NCBI GenBank assembly: GCA_965214615.1
Contig: OZ243952.1
Location: 2,728,001-2,792,000 of the forward strand
DNA: 64,000 nucleotides
From: CBDAUN01 sp965214615
GTDB lineage: Bacteria > Pseudomonadota > Gammaproteobacteria > Arenicellales > JAJDZL01
Direction: 5' to 3'
In this document: positions 53,968 to 63,232 of the stretch, piece by piece
Numbering within the stretch: the first letter of the stretch is position 1
Layout of the letters: the number at the start of each line of letters is the position of its first letter
The notes under the pieces: generated by a model
Seen by the model: the letters and a program-made list of their open reading frames with translations, nothing else
The model's database searches: none
Told to the model about the DNA's origin: nothing
Position numbers and translations under genes: made by a program

Positions 53968-56013
53968 ATGGACTTGACCCCGCTGCTCGCTCCAGCAAGC
54001 ATCGCGGTAATCGGCGCGTCGGCGCGCGACGGGTCGATCGGCCACGAACTGCTGGTCATGATCGAGGAAAACCGCTATCGTGGCGATGTGTTTCCGGTCA
54101 ACCCGCGATATTCGGATATCAGGGGCTTGAAATGCTTTAGATCCATCGAGGAAATTCCCCAGCGGGTTGACTTGGCCGTATTCGTGCTGTCGGCGCAAAG
54201 GCTCGAGCAACAATTCGATGCCGCTTTGCAAGCCGGCGTCCGGGCAATGATTATCACGCCCAACGCCATCCTCGAAAATGACACCGAGCCGAAGCTCGCC
54301 GAACGGATCCGGGCCAGGTTGCGCGAAGCCGAAGTACCGGTTTCGGGCTACAACTCGATGGGATTCTACAATCTGGATCTTGGCTTGAAGGCATGCGGAT
54401 TCCGGTCACCGGCAATCGAAGGGCGCGGGGGCATCGCCTTTGTGTCGCAGTCGGGGTCTGTGTTTTCCGCGATTACGCATAACGACCCGCAGCTTGAGTT
54501 CAATTTGTCGATCAACACGGGCGCAGAGCTGAACGTAACGATTGCCGACTACATGCTCTATGCGCTGGATCAGCCCACAACAAGGGTCATCGGACTGTTC
54601 GTCGAAGCGGTCCGCGACCCGCAAGGTTTTCAGCACGCACTTCGAACCGCAGCGGAGCGCAGAATTCCAGTTGTTGTTCTCAAAGTCGGAAAAAGCGAGC
54701 TTGGCGCCCGATTTACGATCAGCCATTCCGGCGGACTTGCGGGAGATGACGAAGCATTCAATGCGGTGCTGCGACACTACGGTGCATTTCGCGTCACCAG
54801 CATGGACGAGCTCGCCAATACGCTGCTGCTGTTCAGCTATTATCGCGAAGCGCCGGGAGGCGACGTTGCCTTGATCGCCGACTCCGGAGGCGAGCGGAGC
54901 ATGATATGCGATGAAGCAAGCCGGCTCGGCTTGTCATTTGCAGACTTGGCCCCGGAAACCGTCGCACGCCTTGCCGAATTGCAGGACTTCGGCCAGGAAG
55001 CGGTTAATCCGCTCGACCCATGGGGGACAGGCATCGGCTTCGATGAAACCCTGAGCGGCTCCATGGAGGTCATGTGCAAGGACTCGAATTCTGCAATTGG
55101 CATTCTCAGCTTGAATCTTCGCGACGACAATTTCATGGTTGCCAGCTGCCTTGCCGCATTCCGACATGCCAAGGCTACTGTGGATACGCCGCTGGTTCAC
55201 ATGACCAACTATTCGGGCGTGAGACGGCGCAAGACCACCGACGCCTTGAACGCTCTGGGTGTTCCGGTGCTTTGCGGCACCCGCGCAACACTCAAGGCGG
55301 TGCGGCACTGGCTGAATTTCCGAGACTTCAAACTTGAAGGCGCGAACGGGCAATGCGACGACATCACTGTGAGCGGCGAAGCGGGTGACACGATCGCAGA
55401 ATACGAAGCGCTGAATATCCTGCGCGGCCTGGGCATGCCCGCTGTCGAGTGCATCAGGGTTGAATCGGAGCAGGACTTGCTTCGCCGGATTGAAGACATA
55501 ACCTATCCTGCGGTGCTGAAAACCATGCGCCCCGGATGCGTGCACAAATCTGACGCCGGAGGCGTCGTGACCGGCATTGGCGATCGCCGGCAACTGATGG
55601 ACGCCTACCGGGCCATGGCGAACACGTGCGGCGATGAGGCGCTGATTCAGCCGATGATGCAGATCGAAGCGGAACTGATGCTGGGCATGAAGACTGACGA
55701 GATTTTCGGACCGCTTGTGGTGCTCGGCGCCGGAGGCATCTTCACCGAGCAGATTCGAGATGCCGTCGCGATGCTGCCGACAGCGGGAAAGCGGGAAATC
55801 GAACAGTGCCTTCGGGGGCTCAGAGTGTTCAATCTGATGCAGGGAGCCCGGGGAACAGCGCCTGCCGATGTCGACGCCATTGTCAAGACCGTATTGCAAT
55901 TTAGCAGAATCGTGCGCATATTGCATAATAGGGTTGCCGAAATCGACATCAACCCGCTTGCTATTTGCGGTTCAAAACCAATTGCACTGGACGCGCTGAT
56001 CGTTCGAAGCTGA
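53968..56013 (+). CDS. ADP-forming acyl-CoA synthetase (acetate-CoA ligase family)
   Basis: 681 residues, alpha and beta parts fused. N-terminal CoA-binding domain (SIAVIGASARDGSIG), succinyl-CoA-ligase-like domains with VSQSGSV and the phosphohistidine region ISHSGGLAGDD (His253; relatives often HTGA), then a C-terminal ATP-grasp domain (from about 465: YPAVLKTMRPGCVHKSDAGGV, EIDINPLAI). It interconverts acyl-CoA + ADP + Pi with acid + CoA + ATP; acyl specificity is unknown. The next gene is the YfhL-like ferredoxin, 42 bases on. Confidence 0.88.
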   Translation: MDLTPLLAPASIAVIGASARDGSIGHELLVMIEENRYRGDVFPVNPRYSDIRGLKCFRSIEEIPQRVDLAVFVLSAQRLEQQFDAALQAGVRAMIITPNAILENDTEPKLAERIRARLREAEVPVSGYNSMGFYNLDLGLKACGFRSPAIEGRGGIAFVSQSGSVFSAITHNDPQLEFNLSINTGAELNVTIADYMLYALDQPTTRVIGLFVEAVRDPQGFQHALRTAAERRIPVVVLKVGKSELGARFTISHSGGLAGDDEAFNAVLRHYGAFRVTSMDELANTLLLFSYYREAPGGDVALIADSGGERSMICDEASRLGLSFADLAPETVARLAELQDFGQEAVNPLDPWGTGIGFDETLSGSMEVMCKDSNSAIGILSLNLRDDNFMVASCLAAFRHAKATVDTPLVHMTNYSGVRRRKTTDALNALGVPVLCGTRATLKAVRHWLNFRDFKLEGANGQCDDITVSGEAGDTIAEYEALNILRGLGMPAVECIRVESEQDLLRRIEDITYPAVLKTMRPGCVHKSDAGGVVTGIGDRRQLMDAYRAMANTCGDEALIQPMMQIEAELMLGMKTDEIFGPLVVLGAGGIFTEQIRDAVAMLPTAGKREIEQCLRGLRVFNLMQGARGTAPADVDAIVKTVLQFSRIVRILHNRVAEIDINPLAICGSKPIALDALIVRS

Positions 56014-56055
56014 TGTGATCGGGGTAAGGCAACAGACTGACCGGTATTGCGAAAT

Positions 56056-56307
56056 ATGGCCCTTTTCATCACCGACGAGTGCATCAACTGCGACGTATGC
56101 GAACCGGAATGCCCGAACGATGCAATATTCATGGGACCGGAAATCTACGAGATCAATCCTGCCCTGTGCACTGAATGCGTCGGGCATTTCGAAACGCAGC
56201 AGTGTGTCGAGGTATGTCCGGTCGAGTGCATCCTGACAGACCCGGACCATCCGGAGACACGCGACCAGCTGCTTGACAAGTACAGGGCGCTGATTCAGGC
56301 GCAATGA
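56056..56307 (+). CDS. YfhL-type 2[4Fe-4S] ferredoxin
   Basis: 83 residues from ATG 56056 (TTG 56047 would add three). First cluster Cys9, 12, 15, 19 (CINCDVCEPECP). Second cluster Cys38, 41, 50, 54 with the extra spacing between CxxC and the next Cys that marks the Alvin/YfhL type, plus Cys58. Low-potential electron carrier; physiological partner unknown. Followed by a small transporter gene on the same strand. Confidence 0.92.
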   Translation: MALFITDECINCDVCEPECPNDAIFMGPEIYEINPALCTECVGHFETQQCVEVCPVECILTDPDHPETRDQLLDKYRALIQAQ

Positions 56308-56339
56308 CTGTCTGACCGCCGCTGCCGAGACTGCTTCCC

Positions 56340-56819
56340 ATGTATTGGTCTTTCGTCCTGCTGCTGACAGTGACAGCACTGTACGCCGGCTACAATCTGC
56401 TCATCAAATTGGCAACCGATCAGGTGCCGCAAGAGGCGACGTCTACAATTCTTGCGACAATTTCCCTTCAGGTTACCGCTTTGGCGACATCGCTGATTTT
56501 CGCAGCGGCGCTTGGTTTCAGAGGGGGCCAGACGCTGGCGCTTCCGGCCGGCGCCCTTGGCTGGGCGATCGGGGCGGGCTTGTGCATCGGTGCTGCGGAA
56601 ATCGCCTATTTCTATCTGTTTCGCGGTTTCGCAAATGTCGGACCGGTCGCAGCCAATCTCGCCATTCCGACTATCGTCGGCGGCACCGTTGTCATTACGG
56701 TCGCGGCATCATGGCTTGTTCTTCGCGAACCCGTCACCGGGCTTCGTCTACTCGGAGCCGGACTGGTTGTCGCAGGAATAATCGCAATGTTCGCCGCAGA
56801 CAGTCGGGCAGGCGCGTAG
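56340..56819 (+). CDS. half-size EamA/DMT-family membrane protein
   Basis: 159 residues, about five hydrophobic segments covering nearly the whole chain, with the EamA features of the second half of DMT transporters: LYAGYNLLIKLAT, GAAEIAYFYLFRGF, and LVLREPVTGLRLLGAGLVVAGIIAMF. Full-length DMT proteins have two such repeats; this has one, so it would need to dimerise. ATG start, 32 bases after the ferredoxin gene. Substrate unknown. Confidence 0.8.
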   Translation: MYWSFVLLLTVTALYAGYNLLIKLATDQVPQEATSTILATISLQVTALATSLIFAAALGFRGGQTLALPAGALGWAIGAGLCIGAAEIAYFYLFRGFANVGPVAANLAIPTIVGGTVVITVAASWLVLREPVTGLRLLGAGLVVAGIIAMFAADSRAGA

Positions 56820-56867
56820 CGATACCGAATTCCGGCATCCGCTCAGTGGTTTCGCGCAGCGTTCCTC

Positions 56868-57087
56868 CTACAACCGGTCGAACTCACCATCCCGCTCACT
56901 GAACGACTTGTGGATCTGCGCATCCCGCTTTGTGATCGCCTCGTTCATTTCAACTGTCGATCTTGTAGTCTCGATCGCGATCGCTCTCAATTCAGCCAGC
57001 GAGACCGACGCACTGTGCAAACGAGATTCATTGTCCTGCTGAATTCGCTCAACGTCGGATAAAGATGTGATTTTTTAAACGCGACAT
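56868..57087 (-). pseudogene. frameshifted 72-residue coiled-coil gene
   Basis: An excellent ribosome site AAGGAG (57100-57095) lies seven bases before ATG 57087 on the minus strand. The frame begins MSRLK, then stops soon after. Removing one A from the run of six As at 57071-57076 restores an open frame of 72 codons, ending at TAG 56870-56868. The restored peptide is charged and coiled-coil-like (LSDVERIQQDNESRLHSA ... NEAITKRDAQIHKSF). Either a true pseudogene, a base-count error in the homopolymer, or recoding. It lies 144 bases downstream of mutM on the same strand. No family recognised. Confidence 0.55.
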
Positions 57088-57231
57088 CGCAAAACTCCTT
57101 GGCTTGAAAGCAATCGCTATCAACGCGCTTGCGCTTTCACGCTAACATGGGCAATGCTGGCTTTGCGACTTTCACACCAGAGCCGGCACGCAATTGCCAA
57201 GCTCCGGTATCGCGTCATGACCGACAGGTCG

Positions 57232-58047
57232 TCACCGCTGGCAGCGCTTGCAATAGTACGTTGCGCGCTGCCCGATCACAATTCGTGCAATTGGCGAAGC
57301 GCAACTTGAACACGGTTCGCCGGCCCGGCCATAGGCCAGAAGATTCTGTGAGAAATACCCGGGTTCGCTTGCACCGCTGACAAAATCCCTCAGTGTCGTG
57401 CCGCCCGCTTCGATTGCATCCAGCAACGTAGACCGCACGCAGGAAGCAAGCCTGTCGTATCGATGCTGCGCGATAAGGCTTGCGCGGCGCCGCGGATGTA
57501 TCCGAGCCTTATGGAGCGCTTCGGAAGCATAGATATTACCGATGCCCACAACGATGCGGCTGTCCATGATCAGATTCTTGACAGCCTGCTTTTTGCCGCG
57601 TGATGCGCGGTAAAGATACAACCCGCCGAATTCGTCGCCCAGTGGCTCCGCCCCAAGATTCGCAAGCAGCCGATGTCTCTCGCCAGGCCCTGGCACCCAT
57701 AGCACGCAGCCGAATCTCCGGGGGTCCCGCAGCACAAGGCGCCAGGCGCCGTCAATCTGAAATTCGACGTGGTCGTGCAAGCCCGGCGGCTCGCCGGGCG
57801 GCGACAGGCGCAGGCTTCCCGACATGCCCAGATGCACCAGCATGTGCCCGTCCGCGATTGAAAACAGCATGTATTTGCCGCGACGCGAGATCCGATCGAC
57901 CCTCTCGCCGATCACAATCTGAGCCAGGCCTTCGGTAACCGGCCATCGCAGCCGAGGCTGACGAACAATCACATCAGTAATCGTTGCACCAAGCACAAGC
58001 GGCGAAATGCCGCGCACAGTGGTTTCTACTTCGGGCAACTCAGGCAT
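57232..58047 (-). CDS. mutM: formamidopyrimidine-DNA glycosylase
   Basis: Removes 8-oxoguanine and formamidopyrimidines from DNA, with AP-lyase action. 271 residues, full length. Catalytic N-terminal Pro and Glu in MPELPEVETTVRG, the essential Lys in SRRGKYMLF, the H2TH region (VVGIGNIYASEALHKARIHP), and a C-terminal zinc finger CSSCASP ... YYCKRCQR. ATG start. Divergent from the ferredoxin-reductase gene with 71 bases between starts. Confidence 0.96.
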   Translation of the reverse strand: MPELPEVETTVRGISPLVLGATITDVIVRQPRLRWPVTEGLAQIVIGERVDRISRRGKYMLFSIADGHMLVHLGMSGSLRLSPPGEPPGLHDHVEFQIDGAWRLVLRDPRRFGCVLWVPGPGERHRLLANLGAEPLGDEFGGLYLYRASRGKKQAVKNLIMDSRIVVGIGNIYASEALHKARIHPRRRASLIAQHRYDRLASCVRSTLLDAIEAGGTTLRDFVSGASEPGYFSQNLLAYGRAGEPCSSCASPIARIVIGQRATYYCKRCQR

Positions 58048-58118
58048 AAACTACAATACTCGCTCAATTGAAACATCATCCGTGCGCATCTCGCCGGCAG
58101 TCCAATTGACCACATCCA

Positions 58119-59153
58119 ATGCCCGCATTTACCGTTACCAATCAGCATAGCGGCAATACTTTCGAAGTGCGCTCCGACGAGACCGTGCTGGACGCGGCGC
58201 TGCGTCACGGATTTGTCCTGCCTTACAGCTGCCGCAACGGCACCTGCGCGGCATGCATGGCGACACTGATCGATGGCGACGTCGCACATGACCCGTACGA
58301 TAAGTCAGCACTGAGCGACGCGCAACTTGAATCGTCAAGAGTGCTTCTGTGCCGAGCCCGCCCGCGAAGCGATCTTGTCATCAGCGCGAGCGAAATCGAT
58401 GCTCTCGACAATGTAGTCATTCAAACCCTGCCTTGCCGGGTTTCGAGTCTGGACAAACTCACCCATGACGTGATGAAGCTTTGCCTCTCCCTGCCAAGGG
58501 ACACGGTCTTGAACTACATTCCCGGGCAGTACATCGACATCATCCTTCGCGACAAGCGCCGCAGGGGATTTTCCATCGCCAGCGCGCCGCGTGCCGATGG
58601 CAATCTGGAATTGCATGTCCGGCATGTACCCAACGGACGATTCACTACGCAGATTTTCCTGAGTCTGAAGCCGCGCGACATCCTCCGTTTCGAGGGTCCG
58701 CTGGGAACCTTCTTCCTCCGTGACAGCCCCAAGCGCGCGATCCTGATCGGCGGCGGGACAGGCTTTGCGCCTCTGCATGCGATGATTCAGGATCAGCTGT
58801 CAAAAGCCGGCTCGCGGCCGATTCACCTTTTCTGGGGCGTACGAACTCCGAAGGATTTCTACTACCTCGATCAGATTCGCCAGTGGCAGGACAGCCATGG
58901 CGGGAGTTTTCAATTCACGCCTGTCATTTCGGAACCCGGCAAGTCGATCCCATGGGACGGCTTAACCGGGTGGGTGCACGATGCTGTTGCGCAGCGCTAC
59001 CCCGACTTGGCGGATGCGCAGATCTACGCAAGCGGACCGCCGCCAATGATCGAGTCGATCCGCAACGCATTTGCGGCGCACGGACTAAGCGATGAAGACA
59101 TATTCTACGATTCGTTCGAGTTTTCCAGCGACACCCTGTATCCGTCGCAATAG
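58119..59153 (+). CDS. 2Fe-2S ferredoxin-FAD reductase (annotated in relatives as CDP-6-deoxyglucoseen reductase)
   Basis: 344 residues. N-terminal plant-type ferredoxin domain with Cys38, Cys43, Cys46 and Cys78 (CRNGTCAACM ... LLCRA). An FNR-type FAD domain follows (PGQYIDIIL, RGFSIASAP) and an NAD-binding domain (LIGGGTGFAPLHAMI, YASGPPPMIESI). Relatives go by the name CDP-6-deoxy-delta-3,4-glucoseen reductase, but no dideoxysugar genes are nearby, so a general electron-supply role for some oxygenase or reductase is more likely. Its partner is unknown. ATG start. Confidence 0.86.
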   Translation: MPAFTVTNQHSGNTFEVRSDETVLDAALRHGFVLPYSCRNGTCAACMATLIDGDVAHDPYDKSALSDAQLESSRVLLCRARPRSDLVISASEIDALDNVVIQTLPCRVSSLDKLTHDVMKLCLSLPRDTVLNYIPGQYIDIILRDKRRRGFSIASAPRADGNLELHVRHVPNGRFTTQIFLSLKPRDILRFEGPLGTFFLRDSPKRAILIGGGTGFAPLHAMIQDQLSKAGSRPIHLFWGVRTPKDFYYLDQIRQWQDSHGGSFQFTPVISEPGKSIPWDGLTGWVHDAVAQRYPDLADAQIYASGPPPMIESIRNAFAAHGLSDEDIFYDSFEFSSDTLYPSQ

Positions 59154-59168
59154 CTGCGCATTCGGGAA

Positions 59169-60380
59169 TCAGATATTCGCCGGCTGCGGCTTGGCACGAG
59201 AGCGCTGCTGCGAAAGCTGGACGGCGCCTCGCTTGTAGGCGTCGAACGCCCCTTGAAAGTCGCCCTGGTCTTCGAGGATTCTGGCCAGTTCCACGCTGGC
59301 CTCCTCGCGCCCGGAATGCTCAATGCACGCACCCAGATGCTCCCTCGCCTTCGCCCATTGTCCGCTGCGCGCAGCCAGCTTGCCGCAAGTCAGCAGCAAA
59401 TCCGCATCGTCGGGATGCTCAGTCAGCCATCCTACTGCGCGCCGATAGATTTGCCGGATATCGACTTTGCCGTCGATAAATCCGTAGACGTAGGCAAGCC
59501 GCGAGTCCCAGCTGCCTTCCAGCGCCCGGCGCAATACCTTTTCGGCTTCCTGGTGACGGTCATATTCAAGCAGCCGGTTCGCGTAGGCCCCGATGATTTC
59601 CGGGTTCTGCTTGCCTGCGGCCGGAACCTGCTTCCAAACTCCCAGCAGCTGCGCTGCAGTTTCAGCAGATTCGAACTTGTGGCGGCAAGCCTGCCTGAAC
59701 ATTGAACCGATCTCCTTGGACGCAAGCACCTGATGCTTGCGCAAGCTTGGAATCAGATCGTACAGATCGCTCCACCTGCTATCCTTGACATAGGCTTCGG
59801 CAAGCAGCCGCAACGCCGCCTTGCTGCCCGGGATAAGAGTTCTTACGCTGTTGAGGTTCTTGACCGCCTCGTCAATCCGGCCCTCGTCGATTTGCAATTT
59901 GCTTCGCACCAGATCGATGACTGTCCGCGAGCCGATGCTTCCCCCGTCCGCCTGGTCGAGCAGCCTGTCGCGCTGGGCGATATCGCCTCTTTGCTGCGCC
60001 GAATATGCAGCCGCCAAATAGTCGATTACCGGCTCGGAAGTGCGGCTGGCGGTCGTAGTCAGGTGCTTTTCCGCCTTGTCCCAGTCGCCTTGCACCAGAT
60101 GTATGTAGCCCTTGACAGACTGAATCTGGTTCTTTTTCGACGCCCTGTTCCTGTAGGCCGACCTGATCTTTCCGGGAAACCGGATCACTCCGGCGGCGAA
60201 ACTGTAGATCAGATAGGCGGCAAGAAAAACAGCAATCGCGACGCCGGCGATCAGGGTCAGCGACATTTCAACCTGCCACGGACCCCATTGGACGAACAGG
60301 TAGCCCGGCTCTTCGACGAGATAGTAGGTGCCAACCGAGATTGCCAGAACCAGCACGGTTAGAACGATCAACAGGCGCAT
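59169..60380 (-). CDS. hemY: HemY-like protein (haem operon)
   Basis: 403 residues. Two N-terminal membrane helices (about 1-18 and 40-62) separated by a short periplasmic loop (EEPGYLFVQWGPWQVEMS), then a cytosolic run of TPR repeats. This is the proteobacterial HemY of the hemCDXY operon, not the protoporphyrinogen oxidase of Gram-positives. Its role is unclear; it may interact with late haem enzymes at the membrane. Last gene of the operon, 12 bases after hemX. Confidence 0.9.
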   Translation of the reverse strand: MRLLIVLTVLVLAISVGTYYLVEEPGYLFVQWGPWQVEMSLTLIAGVAIAVFLAAYLIYSFAAGVIRFPGKIRSAYRNRASKKNQIQSVKGYIHLVQGDWDKAEKHLTTTASRTSEPVIDYLAAAYSAQQRGDIAQRDRLLDQADGGSIGSRTVIDLVRSKLQIDEGRIDEAVKNLNSVRTLIPGSKAALRLLAEAYVKDSRWSDLYDLIPSLRKHQVLASKEIGSMFRQACRHKFESAETAAQLLGVWKQVPAAGKQNPEIIGAYANRLLEYDRHQEAEKVLRRALEGSWDSRLAYVYGFIDGKVDIRQIYRRAVGWLTEHPDDADLLLTCGKLAARSGQWAKAREHLGACIEHSGREEASVELARILEDQGDFQGAFDAYKRGAVQLSQQRSRAKPQPANI

Positions 60381-60392
60381 TGCAATGCTTCC

Positions 60393-61469
60393 TCAGCGGT
60401 CCGGCTGAATGCCGCGCAGCAGGTTCAGGGATTCGGAAACGTCGGGAATCTCCGGTTCGACAGCCATTGAAGACAATTCCGTCAGCGCGTCAATGAATGT
60501 ACTGACACCCGGTTCGTCGTCGGCATAGTACCGCCGAAGCCATGAATCGGCAGCAGCCAGATTGGCCCGGTAGATCTGCGTGCGGCCTTGCAGCGCCGCC
60601 AGATGCGCAGAGTGGAGCAATAGCCGAAGATTTTCGACGGCATAGTACTGCTGTTCGCGGCTGAAAGCCGGAGTGACGCCGTCTTCGGTATTGCGCACCC
60701 GGATCAGCGAAGACAGGTCTTCGATCAGCTCATTCCAGATTCTGACGACCACACTGGACTCATCAGGCGAATCCGCTTCACTGACGATGCTGGCATCCAT
60801 TGAAATCTCGCTGGCGATCACCTGCTGAACCCGCAACGGCAAATCGTCCACCGCCTCGGCCAGCCCTAGCAGACGCAGGGCGATTGCGGCGATGCTTGCC
60901 TGATCGGACTGCTCAAGTCGCGCAATTTCCTCATTCAAGGCCTTTCTGACAGCGACGTACTTGGGATCTTGAAGACGTCCGAGCTGCTCATCGGCGATCC
61001 TGCGCGTTGCCACCGCGGTTTCAAAGTCTCCGGCAAACTGCAGTCTTTGGTTTCCGATGGCAAGAAGCTGAAAAATCTCCTCGGTGCGCCACCGCTCGAT
61101 GCTTCTGTCGCGCTCGTGCTGCGATTTCGACACCGAAGCGGCCAAGCCTTGCAATTGGCTTTCAAGCGTACCGGAAGCATTGCGATTCTGCTCAATCTGC
61201 AATTTCAACTCTTCGATACGGGAGCTGAACTCCTCGCCGGAGGCATCGATTGCATCAATTTGGCTCTGCACCGCGGCAGACTCGCCGGCAACCGAGCCTA
61301 TGCGCGGCGCCAGCTGCATTTCAAGGCGGTAGATTCCGTAGCCGGAAGCCGCGGCGGCCGCAAGGCCAATCATTATTGCAAGAAAAATCCATCCGCCTCT
61401 GGTCTTGGGCGCCTGGTTCGCGGGCTTGGCTATTTTTTTGGATTCGTCGTGAGCTTTGTGTTCGGCCAT
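60393..61469 (-). CDS. hemX: HemX-like protein (haem operon)
   Basis: 358 residues. A charged, Lys-rich N-terminus is followed by one membrane helix (about 27-47), then a long coiled-coil segment (about 65-125: IDASGEEFSSRIEELKLQIEQ region), then a helical domain. Often annotated as uroporphyrinogen-III C-methyltransferase, but no SAM-binding motif of that enzyme is visible, so that name should not be used. Second-last in hemC-hemD-hemX-hemY. Confidence 0.88.
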   Translation of the reverse strand: MAEHKAHDESKKIAKPANQAPKTRGGWIFLAIMIGLAAAAASGYGIYRLEMQLAPRIGSVAGESAAVQSQIDAIDASGEEFSSRIEELKLQIEQNRNASGTLESQLQGLAASVSKSQHERDRSIERWRTEEIFQLLAIGNQRLQFAGDFETAVATRRIADEQLGRLQDPKYVAVRKALNEEIARLEQSDQASIAAIALRLLGLAEAVDDLPLRVQQVIASEISMDASIVSEADSPDESSVVVRIWNELIEDLSSLIRVRNTEDGVTPAFSREQQYYAVENLRLLLHSAHLAALQGRTQIYRANLAAADSWLRRYYADDEPGVSTFIDALTELSSMAVEPEIPDVSESLNLLRGIQPDR

Positions 61470-61508
61470 AGGTTGAAAAGATTGCTGTTGATTAAACCGG
61501 ATCGGGAT

Positions 61509-62303
61509 CTAAGGCTGCGTCGAACATTCCGGCTGCCTGCGATCGCGACCTGAAATCGCTGCGACGGTCGCCTCATCGGATGCCTGGCGGGCGACAGCGA
61601 CCCTGGCGTAGCCGAGGCCATGCAGATATTGTGCAATTCTAAAGCTGTACACCACGAATAGTGAATCCGACAGACAACCGGACAAATGCGGGCCCAGCAT
61701 CGCAAACAGATTCCGGGCTCCGGCAACGCTGGTGATGACCACATAGTCTATTCCATTTCCTTCCAGGTGCTTGCGAACCGATGAGATATCTGAATTCGGC
61801 TGCACAATTCGATATACCGGGCATATTGACAGTATACGGCATTTTCCTTCTAAAGCGTTTTGCACGAACCCGCTGCCGCCGGCGCCGTCGAACACGGCGA
61901 CTGACCTGTCGTCAAGATTGCGCAATGGCCCGGCTTCGAGCAGCGCCTTGGCGCCGGAGCCTAATTCGGGGGTGATGACGTTCTCGAGCGCGAACGCCTC
62001 ACGGGCCGATTGAGCGGTCTTGAGACCCACGGCGGCGCATTGCATCTTCACCGGCCAGCGCAGTTGATTTCGCTGCAGCCAGCGCGCTGTCGCAACCACG
62101 GCGCCTGTGCTGACGAATATCCCTATATCCGGTGCTGACGAAGCGGCAAGGACCGATTCGAGTCCGGCCTGGTCCGCGATGTCTTCGATGGCTATTGTCG
62201 GAAAGCGAATGACGCAGGCGCCCTGCGCTCGAAGTGCGTCCGCAAGCGCATCGGACAGATGCGCCGGCCGGGTAATCAGGACAGTCTCGCCTTTCAACTT
62301 CAT
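61509..62303 (-). CDS. hemD: uroporphyrinogen-III synthase
   Basis: Cyclises hydroxymethylbilane with inversion of ring D. 264 residues, low sequence conservation as usual for HemD. Visible: VLITRPAHLSDALADALRAQG at the N-terminus (DALADAL), IFVSTGAVVATARW, CAAVGLKTAQSAREAFALEN, VAVFDGAGGSGFVQNAL, and YVVITSVAGARNLFAML. ATG overlaps the hemC stop by four bases, so the pair is translationally coupled. Confidence 0.9.
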   Translation of the reverse strand: MKLKGETVLITRPAHLSDALADALRAQGACVIRFPTIAIEDIADQAGLESVLAASSAPDIGIFVSTGAVVATARWLQRNQLRWPVKMQCAAVGLKTAQSAREAFALENVITPELGSGAKALLEAGPLRNLDDRSVAVFDGAGGSGFVQNALEGKCRILSICPVYRIVQPNSDISSVRKHLEGNGIDYVVITSVAGARNLFAMLGPHLSGCLSDSLFVVYSFRIAQYLHGLGYARVAVARQASDEATVAAISGRDRRQPECSTQP

Positions 62304-63232
62304 CCTTTCAGCAATTGCTCGCAGGTTTCAAGCACCTCCAGGGAGCCGCGTGCGATCAGGGTGTCGGCCAGGGCGTCGGCCACTTGCCCGGATTCGCTCG
62401 CGCGGCCGGCCTCGGTTTCGACAATTCGCCTGCTGCCATCGGGCAAGCCGACATATGCTTGTATTTCAATATGCCCGTCCCGGATCTTCGCGTATGTGCC
62501 GAGCGGCATGTGGCAATTGCCGCCGAGTCTCCGGTTGACATGCCGCTCCGCTTCGACCTCTGTGCGGGTTGGCGGATGATTCAGGGGCGCAATCAGCTCG
62601 CGCACCGCATCGTCGTCGCTGCGGCACTCGATCCCCAGTGCGCCTTGTCCCGGGGATGGAACGTGTAACGAAACGGACAGGAATTCGGTGATGCGCGATT
62701 CAAGATCAAGTCGCCTTAGGCCGGACACGGCGAGTATCGTGGCATCAAATCCGCCTTCGTCCAGCCTCGCCAGACGCGTTTGCACATTGCCTCGAAGCTG
62801 CACAACGGCCAAGTCGCGGCGTAGGGCGAGCATCTGACTTTGACGCCGCGGACTGCAGGTGCCGAGAGTCGCGTTTTCGGGCAGGTCTTGAATCGAAGCG
62901 AATGCATTCGAGACAAATGCGTCGCGAGGGTCCTCGCGTTCGAGGATCACCGGAATATCGAATTGCGGCTGCAGGCTGGCCGTGACATCCTTCATGGAGT
63001 GGACCGCGATATCCACCCGGCGGTCCGACAGCGCCTGCTCGAGTTCCTTGACGAAAAGGTTCTTGCCTCCTATCGCGGTCAGCGCGACATTGGTCCGCCG
63101 GTCGGCCTCAGTCGAAATTTCGCAAAGCTCAATGGTCAGCTCAGGCCTGAGCCCGGCGAGGAGCTGCGCGACATGGCGGGCCTGCCACAGCGCCAGCTTG
63201 CTGGCGCGGGTTCCAATTCTCAGTGTCTTCAT
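62300..63232 (-). CDS. hemC: porphobilinogen deaminase (hydroxymethylbilane synthase)
   Basis: Joins four porphobilinogens into hydroxymethylbilane. 310 residues, full length. N-terminal RIGTRASKLALWQA, catalytic Asp82 in VHSMKDV, GTCSPRRQSQM, and the dipyrromethane-cofactor cysteine Cys240 in LGGNCHMPLGTYA. First of hemC-hemD-hemX-hemY. The upstream region has no recognised regulator site. Confidence 0.97.
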   Translation of the reverse strand: MKTLRIGTRASKLALWQARHVAQLLAGLRPELTIELCEISTEADRRTNVALTAIGGKNLFVKELEQALSDRRVDIAVHSMKDVTASLQPQFDIPVILEREDPRDAFVSNAFASIQDLPENATLGTCSPRRQSQMLALRRDLAVVQLRGNVQTRLARLDEGGFDATILAVSGLRRLDLESRITEFLSVSLHVPSPGQGALGIECRSDDDAVRELIAPLNHPPTRTEVEAERHVNRRLGGNCHMPLGTYAKIRDGHIEIQAYVGLPDGSRRIVETEAGRASESGQVADALADTLIARGSLEVLETCEQLLKG

